From Typhlomys cinereus (lineage: Eukaryota; Chordata; Mammalia; Rodentia; Platacanthomyidae), in assembly GCA_023101885.1 (NCBI GenBank), contig JALPQD010000044.1, positions 7,965,565-8,029,564 of the forward strand: DNA of 64,000 nt, given 5' to 3'. Shown here piece by piece: positions 48,860 through 60,505 of this stretch. A program made the translations under genes and the position numbers. The notes under the pieces were generated by a model, which saw nothing but the letters and a program-made list of their open reading frames with translations, made no database searches and was not told the DNA's origin. Numbering within the stretch: position 1 is the first letter of the stretch; each line of letters begins with the position of its first letter.

Positions 48860-48975
48860 TTTATTCCTTGAGACAGATTCCTATGTAGCACAGGCTGGCC
48901 TGGAATTCACTACCCTTGTGCCTTCATCTCCCTAGGACTGGGCTTAAAGGTACACACCACCACACCTGGTTTTGG
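48860..48975 (-). mobile_element. B1 SINE
   Basis: TATGTAGCACAGGCTGGCCT, GGAATTCACTACCCTTGTGC and CACCACCACACCTGG; a well-preserved inverted B1. Confidence 0.85.
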
Positions 48976-49439
48976 CTCATTTTTAACAGTAACAATATTA
49001 ACAACTATGTAAGTAACAGCATGATCCCTCCTTGAGACTTACACCAGTAGTTTTACTTTACTACTACGTGAATATCCAATTCTTAACCAACCTTTTTTTT
49101 CCTGTTTCTCAAGAGGCTGTATCAAACTGTGGTCTTCTAATTCTACAACTCATTCTTCATTTATTTGGCATTCTTTGCTTACTATATAACACAGCTCCTA
49201 CCAAAATGCAGTTTAAATGTATACTGCTTTTTCATTACCAATTTTCAGAGTTATGAAGTCAGCATAATAGCCATATCCACTTCTTGTTTTATTGTTATTA
49301 CAGATTCATTTTCTCAAAAAAATTACTGTTCATGTTCTTTGTGATGTTCAGATTGTACCCATTTTGGCCAAGAGTCTTTTCGATTTGGCATTTGTGTCTT
49401 TGAAAGCTTTCTTGCTTCTAGCACAAAATGTTTCAGATC

Positions 49440-49675
49440 CAGATTCAGCATATGTGAACATCAGAAGACAGTCTCAAATGTTAGTCCTAGCTTTCCTTCC
49501 ATCTCATTTGAGGCTGGGCCTCTTCTTTGTTGCTTTAGCCCATGACCATCAAAAGAGTCTCCTTTGTCCACCTCCCAGGATTCCAGATGTACACTATAGT
49601 GCCTTGCTTCATATGGGTTCTGGAGATTCAAACTCAGGACTTCACACTTGAGTAAGCCATCTCCTCAGCCTTTCT
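49440..49675 (-). mobile_element. B4-like SINE, old
   Basis: CATATGGGTTCTGGAGATTC, AAACTCAGGACTTCACACTT and GTAAGCCATCTCCTCAGCC. Confidence 0.65.
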
Positions 49676-50614
49676 TTTTAGCTTTTCTTTTTGTAACATA
49701 AAGAAATTAAACATATATGTTTTTATTTTCTATCTTACACTTCTTATACTAAAGATACTATATAATGTTCTGCCTTTTTTTCTTTTCCTATTTCTTAAGA
49801 AATACAATGTATTTTCTCATCCTTTTTACAGCTGCATAATACTCAGCATGTGAAAACTCACACTTTATTTTAATTAAAAAAAACTATCTCTTTTCTTTCT
49901 AGAAAATGAGTTAAGACTTTACAAGTCCCTTTGTTACCCCAACCTCATGTATTTGCTGCATCCATCATTCTCAACTCTACTCAACACAGAATCCTCACAA
50001 CTACCACACTATTCTCTAAATCTTTTCTTTATTCCGCACATGCTAACCTTATTCCAGAATACCCCCCCTCCGCCCCAATCTAGAATAGCTACTTGGCCTT
50101 GACTCCAAATCTTACATTTCAATCCAAGTCTATTTTTAAAAATCTCTTCTCAAATAAGGGCTTCTTAGATGAGCTTATTGGGAAATTCTTTAGGCTTCCT
50201 CAGCACTTAGTATTAGCATAATCTGTATGTTTCTCCATCTTTTCAGCAAATGTTTACTGCACAGGTGAACAGCATGCAGTTTAGGTTCACAGGAGAGAAG
50301 ACATAAGAAAATAGAAGTAGTGAAAGCAAGAGTAGTAGCAATAAATGCCACAAAGAACAAGTAGAGCAAGGCAGAATTGTGATGGGGAATGGCCCTTTCA
50401 GGCAAAATGATAAGGGAAGGCCTCTTTAAAAGGGTAAGAATCAGAAAAACAAGGAAGGGCAAAGCAGGAGAGGCTCTTGAGGAAAAACCCTAAGACAGAT
50501 GCTATTGTTTCGACCTGCTGAGTTTGGAATATATCCGTATCTGGGGATTCTCCTCATAAGTGTTTATTGCTTATTTTTAATGTGTTTACGAATAACCTTT
50601 TAATTTCTTACTTA

Positions 50615-50755
50615 TTTTGTATAAGTGTGTATGCACGTGGAGCTCAGAGGACAACTTTTAGGAGGTGGTTCTCTCCTTCCACCTTTATGTGGGCTCTAGG
50701 GATTGAACTCAGGTCCTCAGGCTTGGACAGCAAGCTAAGCCACCTCAATGACCTG
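50615..50755 (-). mobile_element. B3 SINE
   Basis: GGAGCTCAGAGGACAACTTT, GGTTCTCTCCTTCCACCTTT and GATTGAACTCAGGTCCTCAG are textbook inverted B3. Confidence 0.88.
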
Positions 50756-50879
50756 GTATGAGTCTTCCTATATCACAAAAGTATAGTATACAGACATTGT
50801 TCTGCATTCTGGGCTTGTTTGTTTGTTCATTACTGAATATTTCCTTTTTCGATTTCCCACGAGGCTAAGTATAATCTGA

Positions 50880-51100
50880 TTGATGTCTTCCCTTCTGAAG
50901 AGAAGCAGCACCTGTGCCACACAACACTAAACCAAAAAGTGCACAAAAACCAGTGTGTGCTAGAGCAGCAGATCCCATGGACAGCTGTGGGGTAATTTCT
51001 GTCAGTGACTTGTATCTATGGTAACCCAGAGGTGGTTCCTGATCATTAGAACCAAGAACTGTGACCGCCTCTGCTGATCCAGGGACATGAAACTGCAATT
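50880..51100 (-). other. Unrecognised segment; part duplicated at 51.9 kb
   Basis: The minus strand keeps a 77-codon open frame (51098-50865) with a hydrophobic middle, and 50887-50978 recurs at 51906-52003. I recognise no parent protein. It may be a retroposed gene fragment. Confidence 0.35.
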
Positions 51101-51239
51101 TTTTTTTCCTTTATACACTTAAAATTTTCTCAGAGACTCTCTTTAAAAATTAATACCTTAAGGACCTTAAAAACAAAAACTCCATCTACTCATCTGTACC
51201 ATCTTATTTTTTAATTAATAGATTTTTTTCTGTTTAATG

Positions 51240-51900
51240 GTTGGTCTGCTTTCACTGTGCATCTGTCATCTTTACTCTTCATTTACATTTTGTACCGTTC
51301 ATCCTGCTCTAGCCACATTCTCTACATATGCTCCATCTAATCTGATGAGATACTGCTATTTAATTACTTAAGGCCAAATGATAATTCATCAGCCACAAAT
51401 CATATTTTGAGTGCTCAGATTCTTTTATGTAGTTTGTCCATCACCCTAGAAATGTCTATTGAATAATGTGACTTTAAAGTATCTTTTGTGGTCAGATGTT
51501 GGGAGAAGTTGAATCTGAAAGTATTTTTGCCATTATTCAAATTCATTTTCTCTGGGCATAAAACTCCAGGCTGACAGGCATTTCATTGTTTCACTGACTT
51601 CTGACTTCCATTCTGCTGTGGAAAAGTTATTTGTTAATCTGATTCTTGTTTTTCTGATGGTTAATTTCTTTTCCCCCAGTTATCTTTTAAGGCTTGTTAC
51701 TAGCTTTTTCTCTGATTGTATTATGTGCTTAGGTGTGGAATTACTTTTTATCCTATTTAGGAATTGCTGAGATTCTGGAAACTTGGTTATCATTTATGGT
51801 TCTGACAACACCAACCATCGTTCTTCAAATGTCCTGTTCTTTTTCCTCTTCTGCAATTCTAAGATCTATGCACATTATTCCCACACCTGTTACCTTCTAA
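51240..51900 (-). mobile_element. Ancient L1 3'-end-like fragment
   Basis: GGGCATAAAACTCCAGGCTG, TGATTGTATTATGTGCTTAG and GTTCTTCAAATGTCCTGTTC resemble the inverted 3' UTR of old mammalian L1. Confidence 0.5.
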
Positions 51901-51905
51901 TGTCC

Positions 51906-52003
51906 TCCACTCCGAAGAGAAGCACCTGTGCCACACTTTTAACTACAGGATACTAAACCAAAAAGTGCACAAAAACCAGTTTGTGCTAGAGCAGCAGATC
52001 CCA
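51906..52003 (-). repeat. Second copy of the 50.9-kb segment
   Basis: GAAGCACCTGTGCCACAC and AAACCAAAAAGTGCACAAAA through GAGCAGCAGATCCCAT match 50887-50978. Differences are a missing 3-base unit and about 12 extra bases in the middle. Confidence 0.85.
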
Positions 52004-52066
52004 TTTTCCATCTTTTTGCCTGTAGACTATTTAGACTACATCTAAATAAATTTGGGGTTTTATGCT

Positions 52067-52145
52067 TTTATTTAAGACAGGCTCTCACCATGCAGGCAGC
52101 CCTTACTGGCCTCTAACAATCCTAGCTCAGTCTTCCTAGTGTTCA
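52067..52145 (-). mobile_element. B1 fragment
   Basis: AAGACAGGCTCTCACCATGC and CCTAGCTCAGTCTTCCTAGT. Confidence 0.6.
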
Positions 52146-52574
52146 TTGCTAGATACCAATTAATTTGTTCCATATTCAAGCTCAATAATTTTTCTGATGT
52201 GTCTAGTCTACTCAAATTATATCTTTATTTCTAATTGCTAAGGTATTTTTTTGTTATTTTCAAAAGCTAGGTTTTTTTTTTCAAATGTACAGTGCTGCTT
52301 TTTAAATACATGAGATTGTAGATATGGCTATTACTGAAGAAATAGCAACTTAATGATGTTAAAGAATAAAGAATCAAGTTGAGGAAAGAGAATCTAATAT
52401 GAAAAGTTCAGCGTTAAAAAGTAGAACTGGACTTTACCTGGTAGACTCCTGACAAAGGGTGACCTACTCAAACATTTAGTCAATCCTGGATCAATTCACT
52501 TTGCTTGACACAGCAAGCAATGCAAAGGTCATAGCCAAGGTCTCTGGGATTTTAGTTTAGTAGCATGGGCCTGA

Positions 52575-52780
52575 AGTTTCAGGACACATAGTTCAGCAGT
52601 TCAAGTATTTGAAGTATTTGATGCACAGAATTTGGATCCCAGAACCTATGTAAGAAGCTAAGTGAAATGGAGAGCCTCCTGCAATTCCAACTTGAAAACC
52701 AGAAACAAGGGAACCTCAGCAAAACAAGCCATATCAGTGAGCTCTGGGTTTGACTAAAAGACCCTGCCTCAAGAAATAAA
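52575..52780 (+). mobile_element. B2/B3-like SINE, diverged
   Basis: ACATAGTTCAGCAGTTCAAG, GAATTTGGATCCCAGAACCT and an A-rich end directly before the next SINE. Confidence 0.55.
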
Positions 52781-52782
52781 AT

Positions 52783-52986
52783 GGGGGGATGGAGAGGTGG
52801 CTCAAGCCTCTGCCTTGCAGGCGGAAGGTCCTGAGTTCAGATCCTAGACCCCATTATATGACACCAGGTGGAAACGGGCGCGGCCTGCGTTTCTGGTTCT
52901 GGTAGGGCGGAGTCTGTGAATCCTGGGGCAGAGTAAACAAGGAGGAGGTGAGGCGGTCCATGGTGATTCCCGAATTCACCCGTGGT

Positions 52987-53039
<53 letters not shown>

Positions 53040-53062
53040 ACGCACACTTGAATAAAAAAAAA
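52783..53062 (+). mobile_element. Long B2-like SINE, young copy with small head deletion
   Basis: GGGGGGATGGAGAGGTGGCT head lacks the GGGGTTAAG segment after CTCA. AGGGCGGAGTCTGTGAATCC body, (CA)n, CGCACACGCACA, poly(A). Confidence 0.9.
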
Positions 53063-53299
53063 GAAGAAACCAACAGAAAACTGGAAGCAGAAGTCTAGAA
53101 AGGAATAAATATAAAGGTGATGAACTGCCTTCCAGTGGAAGCATCCATCAAACCACAAGTTTATACCTTAGGAGTCAGCAACACATAAAACACAGATCTG
53201 AAAGAAGACATATTGGAGGGTGGCAGTGACTCCATATTGATGGGAATAATGACAATGGTTAATGGGATCACAAAAAAAATTAGTATCAATAAAGGAAAG

Positions 53300-53400
53300 C
53301 AGGGCTGGGGAGATAGTTCATTAGATAAAGCAATTAGCCCACAAGCATCAAGACCTGAGTCACATAAGAGAATTCACATAAAATCAGCTAAGTAAGTGAG
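53300..53400 (+). mobile_element. tRNA-derived SINE fragment
   Basis: GGCTGGGGAGATAGTTCATT and CAAGACCTGAGTCACATAAG. Confidence 0.55.
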
Positions 53401-55365
53401 GTAGACAGCTACTAGTGTCAGCCTGGGAACTGAAAGCCAGAGCTCTGGGCACATTTGTAAAGAATTAGTAGCTAAGTTAACCTCTAATCAAGCCCATAGG
53501 AGATTGTCTAATTCATGGCGAAGGAGAGTGTGATCACTCTCTGGCCACATGGACAAAATGCCAGGAGCTGGGTAAGTAAATTGGCATTTTTTTGGCATAC
53601 ATAAAAGTGTTGTTTGGCAAGGAGAGCTTGCCCCTTCTCTCAGCTGTCCTCTAGATATGGTGTGTGGACAGTTCCTTAGGTCCCTGATGTTATTGTAGAC
53701 TCTCCTACCAAGATGGATTAAGAACTGTAACCAGACAGTCATAAACTGAAATAAAGCCCTTTGTTCACATAAGCCAGGTTGGTCATGAGAGTATCTGCTA
53801 CAGTGTGTCAGCCACTTTAGCACCTAGGAAGCAAAGACAGGAAATCTACAGGACAAATTGACTAGCTAGCCTAGCCAATTGGCAAGCTCTAGGTTCAGTT
53901 GGGAAATCTGATTTAATAATGAAAGTGGAGAATGTTAATCATAGTCACACCATTCTGTGAAGTTTGAACCCTGGCTGGGATTTGGCCATTCTCAGAACCA
54001 ATGACACATCCTAAATACCTGACCTCTTCACTCTAATGTTCTGAGTCTTTTGCATGACATCCTTTCATTTCCTATTTCCATTCCTTCCACAACTCATAAG
54101 CAACATCTGAAGTCTGCACAAGATAGATGCCCTCTTTATCTACGGGTCTTTCAGATCCCCCACTTCCACCCCATTGTCCCTGCTTGGGGCAGATTCCTAC
54201 AGTCATGCTATCCATGGCAGCAATCTCTATTTCTCAGACTTTAAAGTCTTCTGTTCTAATGCTCTCCCATTTTAAGACTAATCTATGATAAAACATGTCG
54301 ACCTCATCCAATGTCAAGCTGACTTAACAGGAAAATGAAGAAGTCACCTGATGTCAACTTTGGTCATGCACACACATCCACACAGACAGACATACATATA
54401 TGCAAACACACAAATAAACGGGGAAAGTAGAATAGTAGAGTAACATAAAAGCAAAGAGATTAACCCTGATGAAAATCAACAGTAACATACCTACATATTG
54501 ACTAAATAAAATCAGGATAAAGTTATTACTGACAAAAAGAATGTTCTTTGTAGCAATACAACATTCCACAATTTCAGCAAGTTAGAGAAGTAGCAAAATC
54601 TGACAGTAACAACTGTACCTCTCTTAAAATTCTTTAAATAAATGAGGCAGACAACTGGAAAGAACATTAGAGTTTTCTCCTTCATTTACACAATCTGTAC
54701 ATTTGAAGATAATGAGGTAACCAGAGATGAAAAGATGAATGTAGCAGTGAGTCCTTAAAAAAAAAGATTCTTTTTTCCATTAGTTTACAAAATGGCAGAA
54801 TTTTTCACAATATGAAAGCTTACTACCTGCATTTTTACAGTAAGTGGAAGTCAATGATATGTACCAAGAGTTAAAGAGGAAGAAAACAAAAAATGGAGCT
54901 TAACAGAATTACTGTCAAGTAACAAAAGACCACCTGAAATTGTTCATCAACTTATAGTGGCCAAGAAACTGTAATTATTCAACTTTCCCACAAGTACTGT
55001 AACTTATAAAAACAAGGAAATCAATATACTTCTCTGATAAGTCTAATAAATTATGAAAGAAGTGATTAATATCAACACACATACAAGAAATACACTATTT
55101 CAACCCATTTGAGCTGCATAAATAAAAGTCTAAACTGGTTGGCTTACAAACAATAGAAATTTATTTCTCATACTTCCAAAGAGATAGGAAATGTAATTAA
55201 AGGTACAAACAGATTCAATGACTTGTATGGATCTACTTATAGACAGCAGTCTTTCCGCTATACTATCATACGGTAGAAGGAGCAAGTTGGCTGACTGGAG
55301 TCTTTTTAAAGGTACTAATTATGAGGGCTCCACTCTTATGATATAATCACCATGGAAAATCATTG

Positions 55366-55722
55366 TCATGGTTTGAAGTGTGCCCCCCCACAGTCTCATG
55401 TGTTTGGGAAGATCATGGCACCTTTCAGAAGTGGAATTTTGCTGGAGGAAGGCAGTCACAGAGGGTGAGCCTTGAGATGGATTAGTCCACCCTAACTCCT
55501 GGAGAAGTCTGCTTTTTGTAGCAAGGAGTCTTGCAGTTCTTGGCCTCCAAGATGTCTGTGGTGACTTAGCCTTCCTCCAGCTTCTGCCAGCCAGCCATGC
55601 TGAGTCCACATGAAAGATTGTACCTCCCCTCTGGAATCATAAGCTGAATAAATCTCCCTTTCTCCCTTAAATTGCTTGATTTTGGGTGTTCTCTCACAGC
55701 CAACAGAAAAGAGTAACCATTA
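55366..55722 (+). mobile_element. MaLR-like solo LTR
   Basis: TGTCATGGTTTGAAGTGTGC start, AGCTGAATAAATCTCCC (AATAAA signal) and an end AGAGTAACCATTACA. TG...CA ends and a 357-bp length fit a solo LTR. Same family as 36478-36836. Confidence 0.75.
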
Positions 55723-55747
55723 CAACCACCATCTTGGAGATTCAGAT

Positions 55748-55984
55748 TTTAAAAATGAGAGATGGCTCAGGGGTTAAGACTCTGTCTCCCAAGCAGAAGG
55801 ACCTGAATTTGAATTCAAGGTCTGATGTGAAAAAGCCAGGTGGAAACACCAACCTGCACTTCAAGCCCTGATGGATATAGCCTGGGAAATCCCAGAACAA
55901 AGCAAAAAGGAGCAATCCAAGATGATTTCCAAAATCACCCATGTTCCTCCACAGGGAAACCACACACACCCCCAAAAAAACCAA
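55748..55984 (+). mobile_element. Long B2-like SINE
   Basis: GAGAGATGGCTCAGGGGTTA head, GCAGAAGGACCTGAATTTGA, GAAATCCCAGAACAAAGCAA body; first of a series of adjacent copies. Confidence 0.85.
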
Positions 55985-56225
55985 AAAGATGGGGAAGTGG
56001 CACATGTGTTAAAACCTTTGCCTCATAAGCAAAAAGACCTGACTTTGGGTCCCCCAGATTCCACCTAAAAAAGGCCAGGCTAATGTGGTGGTCTGTAATT
56101 CTTGTAATAATACAGAATGACTCCTGATGTCACCTTTGGATCTCTACAGGCACACCCACTTAAGCTCTTGCACGCGCACGCGCGCACGTGCGCGCGCGCA
56201 CGCGCACACACACACACAAATAAAA
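55985..56225 (+). mobile_element. Long B2-like SINE with alternating CG/CA tract
   Basis: GATGGGGAAGTGGCACATGT head, CAAAAAGACCTGACTTTGGG, then a 50-base alternating purine-pyrimidine stretch (56169-56217) of CGCGCACG-type units. Confidence 0.8.
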
Positions 56226-56239
56226 TACAAAGGGGGAAG

Positions 56240-56392
56240 GTCTGGAGAAACAGCTCGGCAGTTAAGAGACCTTGCTCTGCAATTATTAGAACTGGTATTT
56301 AGATCCCAGCACCCAGATGGCCTCCCCCTATGCACCAACATACACATATATACTCATATACACATGCACACCCATATACATAAAAAATACAT
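56240..56392 (+). mobile_element. B2-like SINE
   Basis: TCTGGAGAAACAGCTCGGCA head, GGTATTTAGATCCCAGCACC and a CA/TA-rich end. Confidence 0.7.
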
Positions 56393-56539
56393 CTTTATAA
56401 AAAGAACAAAAAAAGAATTAGTAAAGCTTATTGAGCTATTAACTGAGTCAGGCACTATTCTAATCACTTTGTATGTATTAACTCACCCTCACCACCATGA
56501 GATAAATATGAGAACAATCCCTATTGTTCAAAGACACAA

Positions 56540-56787
56540 AGAGGGGCTTAAAAGATGGCTCAGGATATGGCTCAGAGAGGGCTTAAGAGATTGGTCACAA
56601 ATTAAAGACCTGAGCTTGAATCCCAGATCCCACCTAAAAACTCCAGGCTGGAAGAATGGTGGCTTGCATTGCAGCCTTGGGAGGCAGAGTCTGGGAAACC
56701 CCAGAGCAAAGCAAAAAGAGGGTAGAACAATCCAGGATTCCTGAAGTCATCCTTGGGCCACCACAGGCACACACACACAGTGCTTTC

Positions 56788-56824
<37 letters not shown>

Positions 56825-56875
56825 GTGCTCTGATACACACACATACACACAAATAAATAAGAATTATAACAAAGA
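56540..56875 (+). mobile_element. Long B2-like SINE with internally repeated head
   Basis: GATGGCTCAGGATATGGCTCA shows the head sequence repeated; then GAGCTTGAATCCCAGATCCC, GAAACCCCAGAGCAAAGCAA and CA/CG blocks. Confidence 0.8.
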
Positions 56876-57159
56876 CACAGAGATGAAGAGTACATTGCCT
56901 AAAATCATTTAGACAGAGATTAACTGTGATTAATATATTTAAAATACCACACAAAAGACAAAACAGCTGATTATATTAAAATAATTTTCTTTGTAACATT
57001 TTACTTATGGAGAACAAAATGTTTTCAAAATATGGAATACTGTACAATTTTATAAATTCTCAAATATATGCCATTCCCAAGTCAAATTACATATACTACA
57101 GTAAAACATATACTTTCTGTATAAAAGTAGTGTTAATTTTATATTTAAAAAGAAGTATC

Positions 57160-57492
57160 TGGGCTGGGGAGATCGCTCAGTGATTTAAACCTCACAAGCA
57201 AAAAAACCTGAATCTGGTCTCCCAAATCCCATGTAAAAAGGCTGGTAGATAAGGCAGAGTCTGGGAATTCCCAGAGTAAGCTGGCTATAACAAGCCCTAA
57301 TGGTGTGCTCTGGATTTAATTAGAAACCAAGGTCACAAAAATAAGGTGCAGAATGATCAAAAGATGATTCCTGATTATCACCCTTGGACCTCCAAATGCA
57401 CACATTCAAGTGTACCCACCCACAGGTAAACACATACTCACATGAATGCACCCCATAAATACATACATGAAAGAAAGTGTAAAATAAATGTT
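57160..57492 (+). mobile_element. Long B2-like SINE, extended variant
   Basis: GGGCTGGGGAGATCGCTCAG head and the extra block AACAAGCCCTAATGGTGTGC also present at 44.7 kb. Confidence 0.85.
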
Positions 57493-57954
57493 TTAACTGT
57501 AATACAAAATAGCTCATATTTGCTCTTAAATTTGGTTAGCACAAAGGAAATAGCTACAAAACTACACATAGAAATACATTCCTTTGCAATCCAAATGTAA
57601 AGTGTTAGAATCATTTTTTAATCTGAATGAAATCCTGTTTACGAATCTTTTTTCACAGCAAGACATCTTCTTTATTAATATGCATCTACCATAATCACTT
57701 TAATGACTGTACACAGGACCCTTATGCAGCGATTTTTGTACACTAAAAATCACTATGAAATATTTTGGTTTAATGTCCAACATAGGTAAGTTTCTGTTCT
57801 TCAGTCACATTGGCAGAACCAAGTCCTAACTCTGCCACTAAGTTAGCTACTTCAGTCATTTCTCTGTGCCTCTGTATTATCTCTAGAAAATGGGGCTACT
57901 ACCTGCTTCATATTACATAGAAGTTAGACATTAACACAGTTTAACTTCCTTTAG

Positions 57955-58022
57955 TTTGTGTGGGGTGGTACCCGAAGAACACCACAAAGCAGGTGCTCTA
58001 TCAAGCTGCACTCCACCCCTGA
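57955..58022 (-). mobile_element. ID-like SINE
   Basis: AAAGCAGGTGCTCTATCAAG and CTGCACTCCACCCC as the inverted tRNA-like unit; diverged. Confidence 0.5.
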
Positions 58023-58967
58023 CAATATACAGCTTTGTTATCAACAAATTTTACAATTGGTATTCTTCCATCTTTATTACAAGATACCTTCAATGATGCT
58101 ATCCACTCCACACTATGCTAAAAGTTTTCCAGTCTGTCAAATTAACCATGTAAAAAAATCTTTCAGCAAAGACCACACTAAATACTTCTCTCTATTCAAG
58201 AAGACAAACTTAATATCCAACTAAGTAAACTTGTTTAAATTAGCTTCTGCTTTCTCCATGTACTTCCAAATCTACTCGCATTTCATAAAATCTCTGGAGA
58301 ACTGAAGGAAATATAGCCAAAATGCTTTTCTAGCACATACTCCTCCATCCTAGGGTTCCCAACTTACATATTATCAGTGCATGGCCATAGCCAACCATCT
58401 AAAAGAAGCCATTTTATTTTGACAATTTTGAGGAAGAATTTCTGGAAAAGTTGAAATCTACCTCTACTATGTACTCACTAATCCTAATTCTTTTGGGTCA
58501 ATTCAAACCTGATCCTTCTGTGTTAACAGAACTCTAAATATTTAAAGGTAGCTGTCATTGTCTTCTTTAGGCCAAACATCCCTTTACACTATTTTAACTC
58601 TTCCTCATTTCCATTTCTTCATGACCAAGGCTCTCAATACACTCACAGCTTAAATGATTTTCACTTATAAAAACAAAATCAGGCATCTACCACCTTACAA
58701 ACTTAAAAAAAAATTAAAACATCCAGGTTATACATCCTACTTATGCTTAGACCTGTTTGGTTTTTTTTTTGGTTTTTAATCAACTTTCCAGATGGATTTG
58801 ATGTAACAGCTCCACTCTGGACAGTGTACTTTAGGGATCTGACACATTAATCCAGACATAATGCAACCTCTACCAAACGAGGCTTAACAGCTTGCTCTTT
58901 CTGTATCATCTTCTACCAACTTGAAAAGTACTTTTTAATGAATTGGCCCAACATAGCTTGATGAGGG

Positions 58968-59222
58968 GCTGGAGACATGGCTGAGGGTTTAAGCCCTTGC
59001 CTTGAAAGCAGAAGGTGCTGAGTTCAGATCCCACATAAAAATGCCAGGCAGAAATGGTAGCAGCCCACACGTCCAGCCCTGGAAAGCAGAGTCTCAGAAA
59101 TTGTAGAGCAAAGCAAAGAGGAAGTAGTGCAATCCAGGTGATTCCCAGTCACCCTTGGGCCTCCAGAGGGATGCACAGTGCTGCTTCTCTTTTACACACA
59201 CACACACACACACACAAGCTCA
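58968..59222 (+). mobile_element. Long B2-like SINE
   Basis: GGGGCTGGAGACATGGCTGA head, GAGTTCAGATCCCACATAAA, TGTAGAGCAAAGCAAAGAGG body and (CA)n. A further SINE piece (CAATGGTAAAGGCACCTGTA) follows to about 59330. Confidence 0.85.
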
Positions 59223-60009
59223 ATGGTAAAGGCACCTGTATACAAACCTGAGTTCAATCCCCTGAACAGAAATGAATTAACATTTTAAAGGTGAACTGAC
59301 TTCATTTACACATACACGTGCCTGCTCTCTCAAATTAAAAAAAAATTTTTAACAAAAGATATGTGTTATTTCAACCTCAGTTATGCAATTAAAATGATGA
59401 AGTCTCTCACATTCTCTCTGTACACACTGTATTTGGGTCCAAATTGTCAGCCTTACTATACCTATCAGAAGAGCTAAAAGAGTTCTACTTCTAAATCTAT
59501 TTCCTGCATATGGATTTGACTTCAGAGATGCAATCACTTCCAACCTAAGCCTCTAGTGCACTAGACTACAGAAGAATATACTGACAATTGATAATAACAA
59601 AACATCCTTTCTGCACAACGCTACAGAGCCAACATTCTGAGGAAACAGACTCATACTAAATTCACCTGACACTCAGATAACTTTTATAGTCTCATATAAC
59701 AAATAGCTTCAGAAAAGCAAAATGCTAATTATCATAGACATTACTGACACAAAAATATTATGATTATGAGTTGTAAAGCCACAAGTCAAAGGAAAGATAC
59801 TAAGAGGAAAATTAGCTGTCTTTGGAAAGGCAAGTAGTTTATACATACAGGTTTTATAAAGAAATAGGAAAGAGAAATTTAAGGGGTCCTTAAAGTTTAA
59901 GAGATGGAAATGCTAATGACCTAACCTGATCACTACACATTCCATACATGAATTACCATAAATATTTGTCAATTAAAAAAAGTTCTTACTAGTCCAAGAA
60001 CTTTTTAGC

Positions 60010-60268
60010 TTTACTTATTTAGTGTGTGGGGGTAAAGGGAGGCACTGTGTGTCCCTGGAGGACCAAGGGTGACTTCAGAAATCATCGTGGATTGTTTCTA
60101 ACTCCTTTTTGCATTGTTCTGGGATTTCCCCCAGTTCCACCCACTAAGACCAGAAGTGCAGGCCGACACTGTTTGGCCTGCTGCTTTTACCTGGGACTTG
60201 GGATTCAAACCCAGGACCTTCTGCCTAGGAGGAGGCAGTTTTAACCCCTGAGCCATCTCTCCAACCCT
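60010..60268 (-). mobile_element. Long B2-like SINE
   Basis: Inverted copy: GTGTCCCTGGAGGACCAAGG, GATTTCCCCCAGTTCCACCC and a head ending GAGCCATCTCTCCAACCC. Confidence 0.85.
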
Positions 60269-60349
60269 GGTTTGGAGTTTAAGTTTACAGAGAGAGAAGA
60301 GGTGGAACCCATCACTGTATTCACCCACATCAGTCTACTGGCAAGGCAA

Positions 60350-60460
60350 GCTGAGCAGGCCAGCAAGACGGCCCAGGGTGACAGCACCCAACTTAAAGCT
60401 GGCAACCTGGGTTCAAACCCAAGTCCACATGGTGGACGGAGAAAACTGACTTCTGATCTG

Positions 60461-60502
<42 letters not shown>
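60350..60502 (+). mobile_element. B3-like SINE with (CA)n
   Basis: CAGCAAGACGGCCCAGGGTG head, CCTGGGTTCAAACCCAAGTC, GACTTCTGATCTGAAACA, then a CA run. Confidence 0.75.

Positions 60503-60505
<3 letters not shown>

Noticed and set aside
56127..56744. 205-codon plus-strand frame
   Set aside because: It runs across several adjacent SINE copies and CA/CG tracts; chance opening in repeats.
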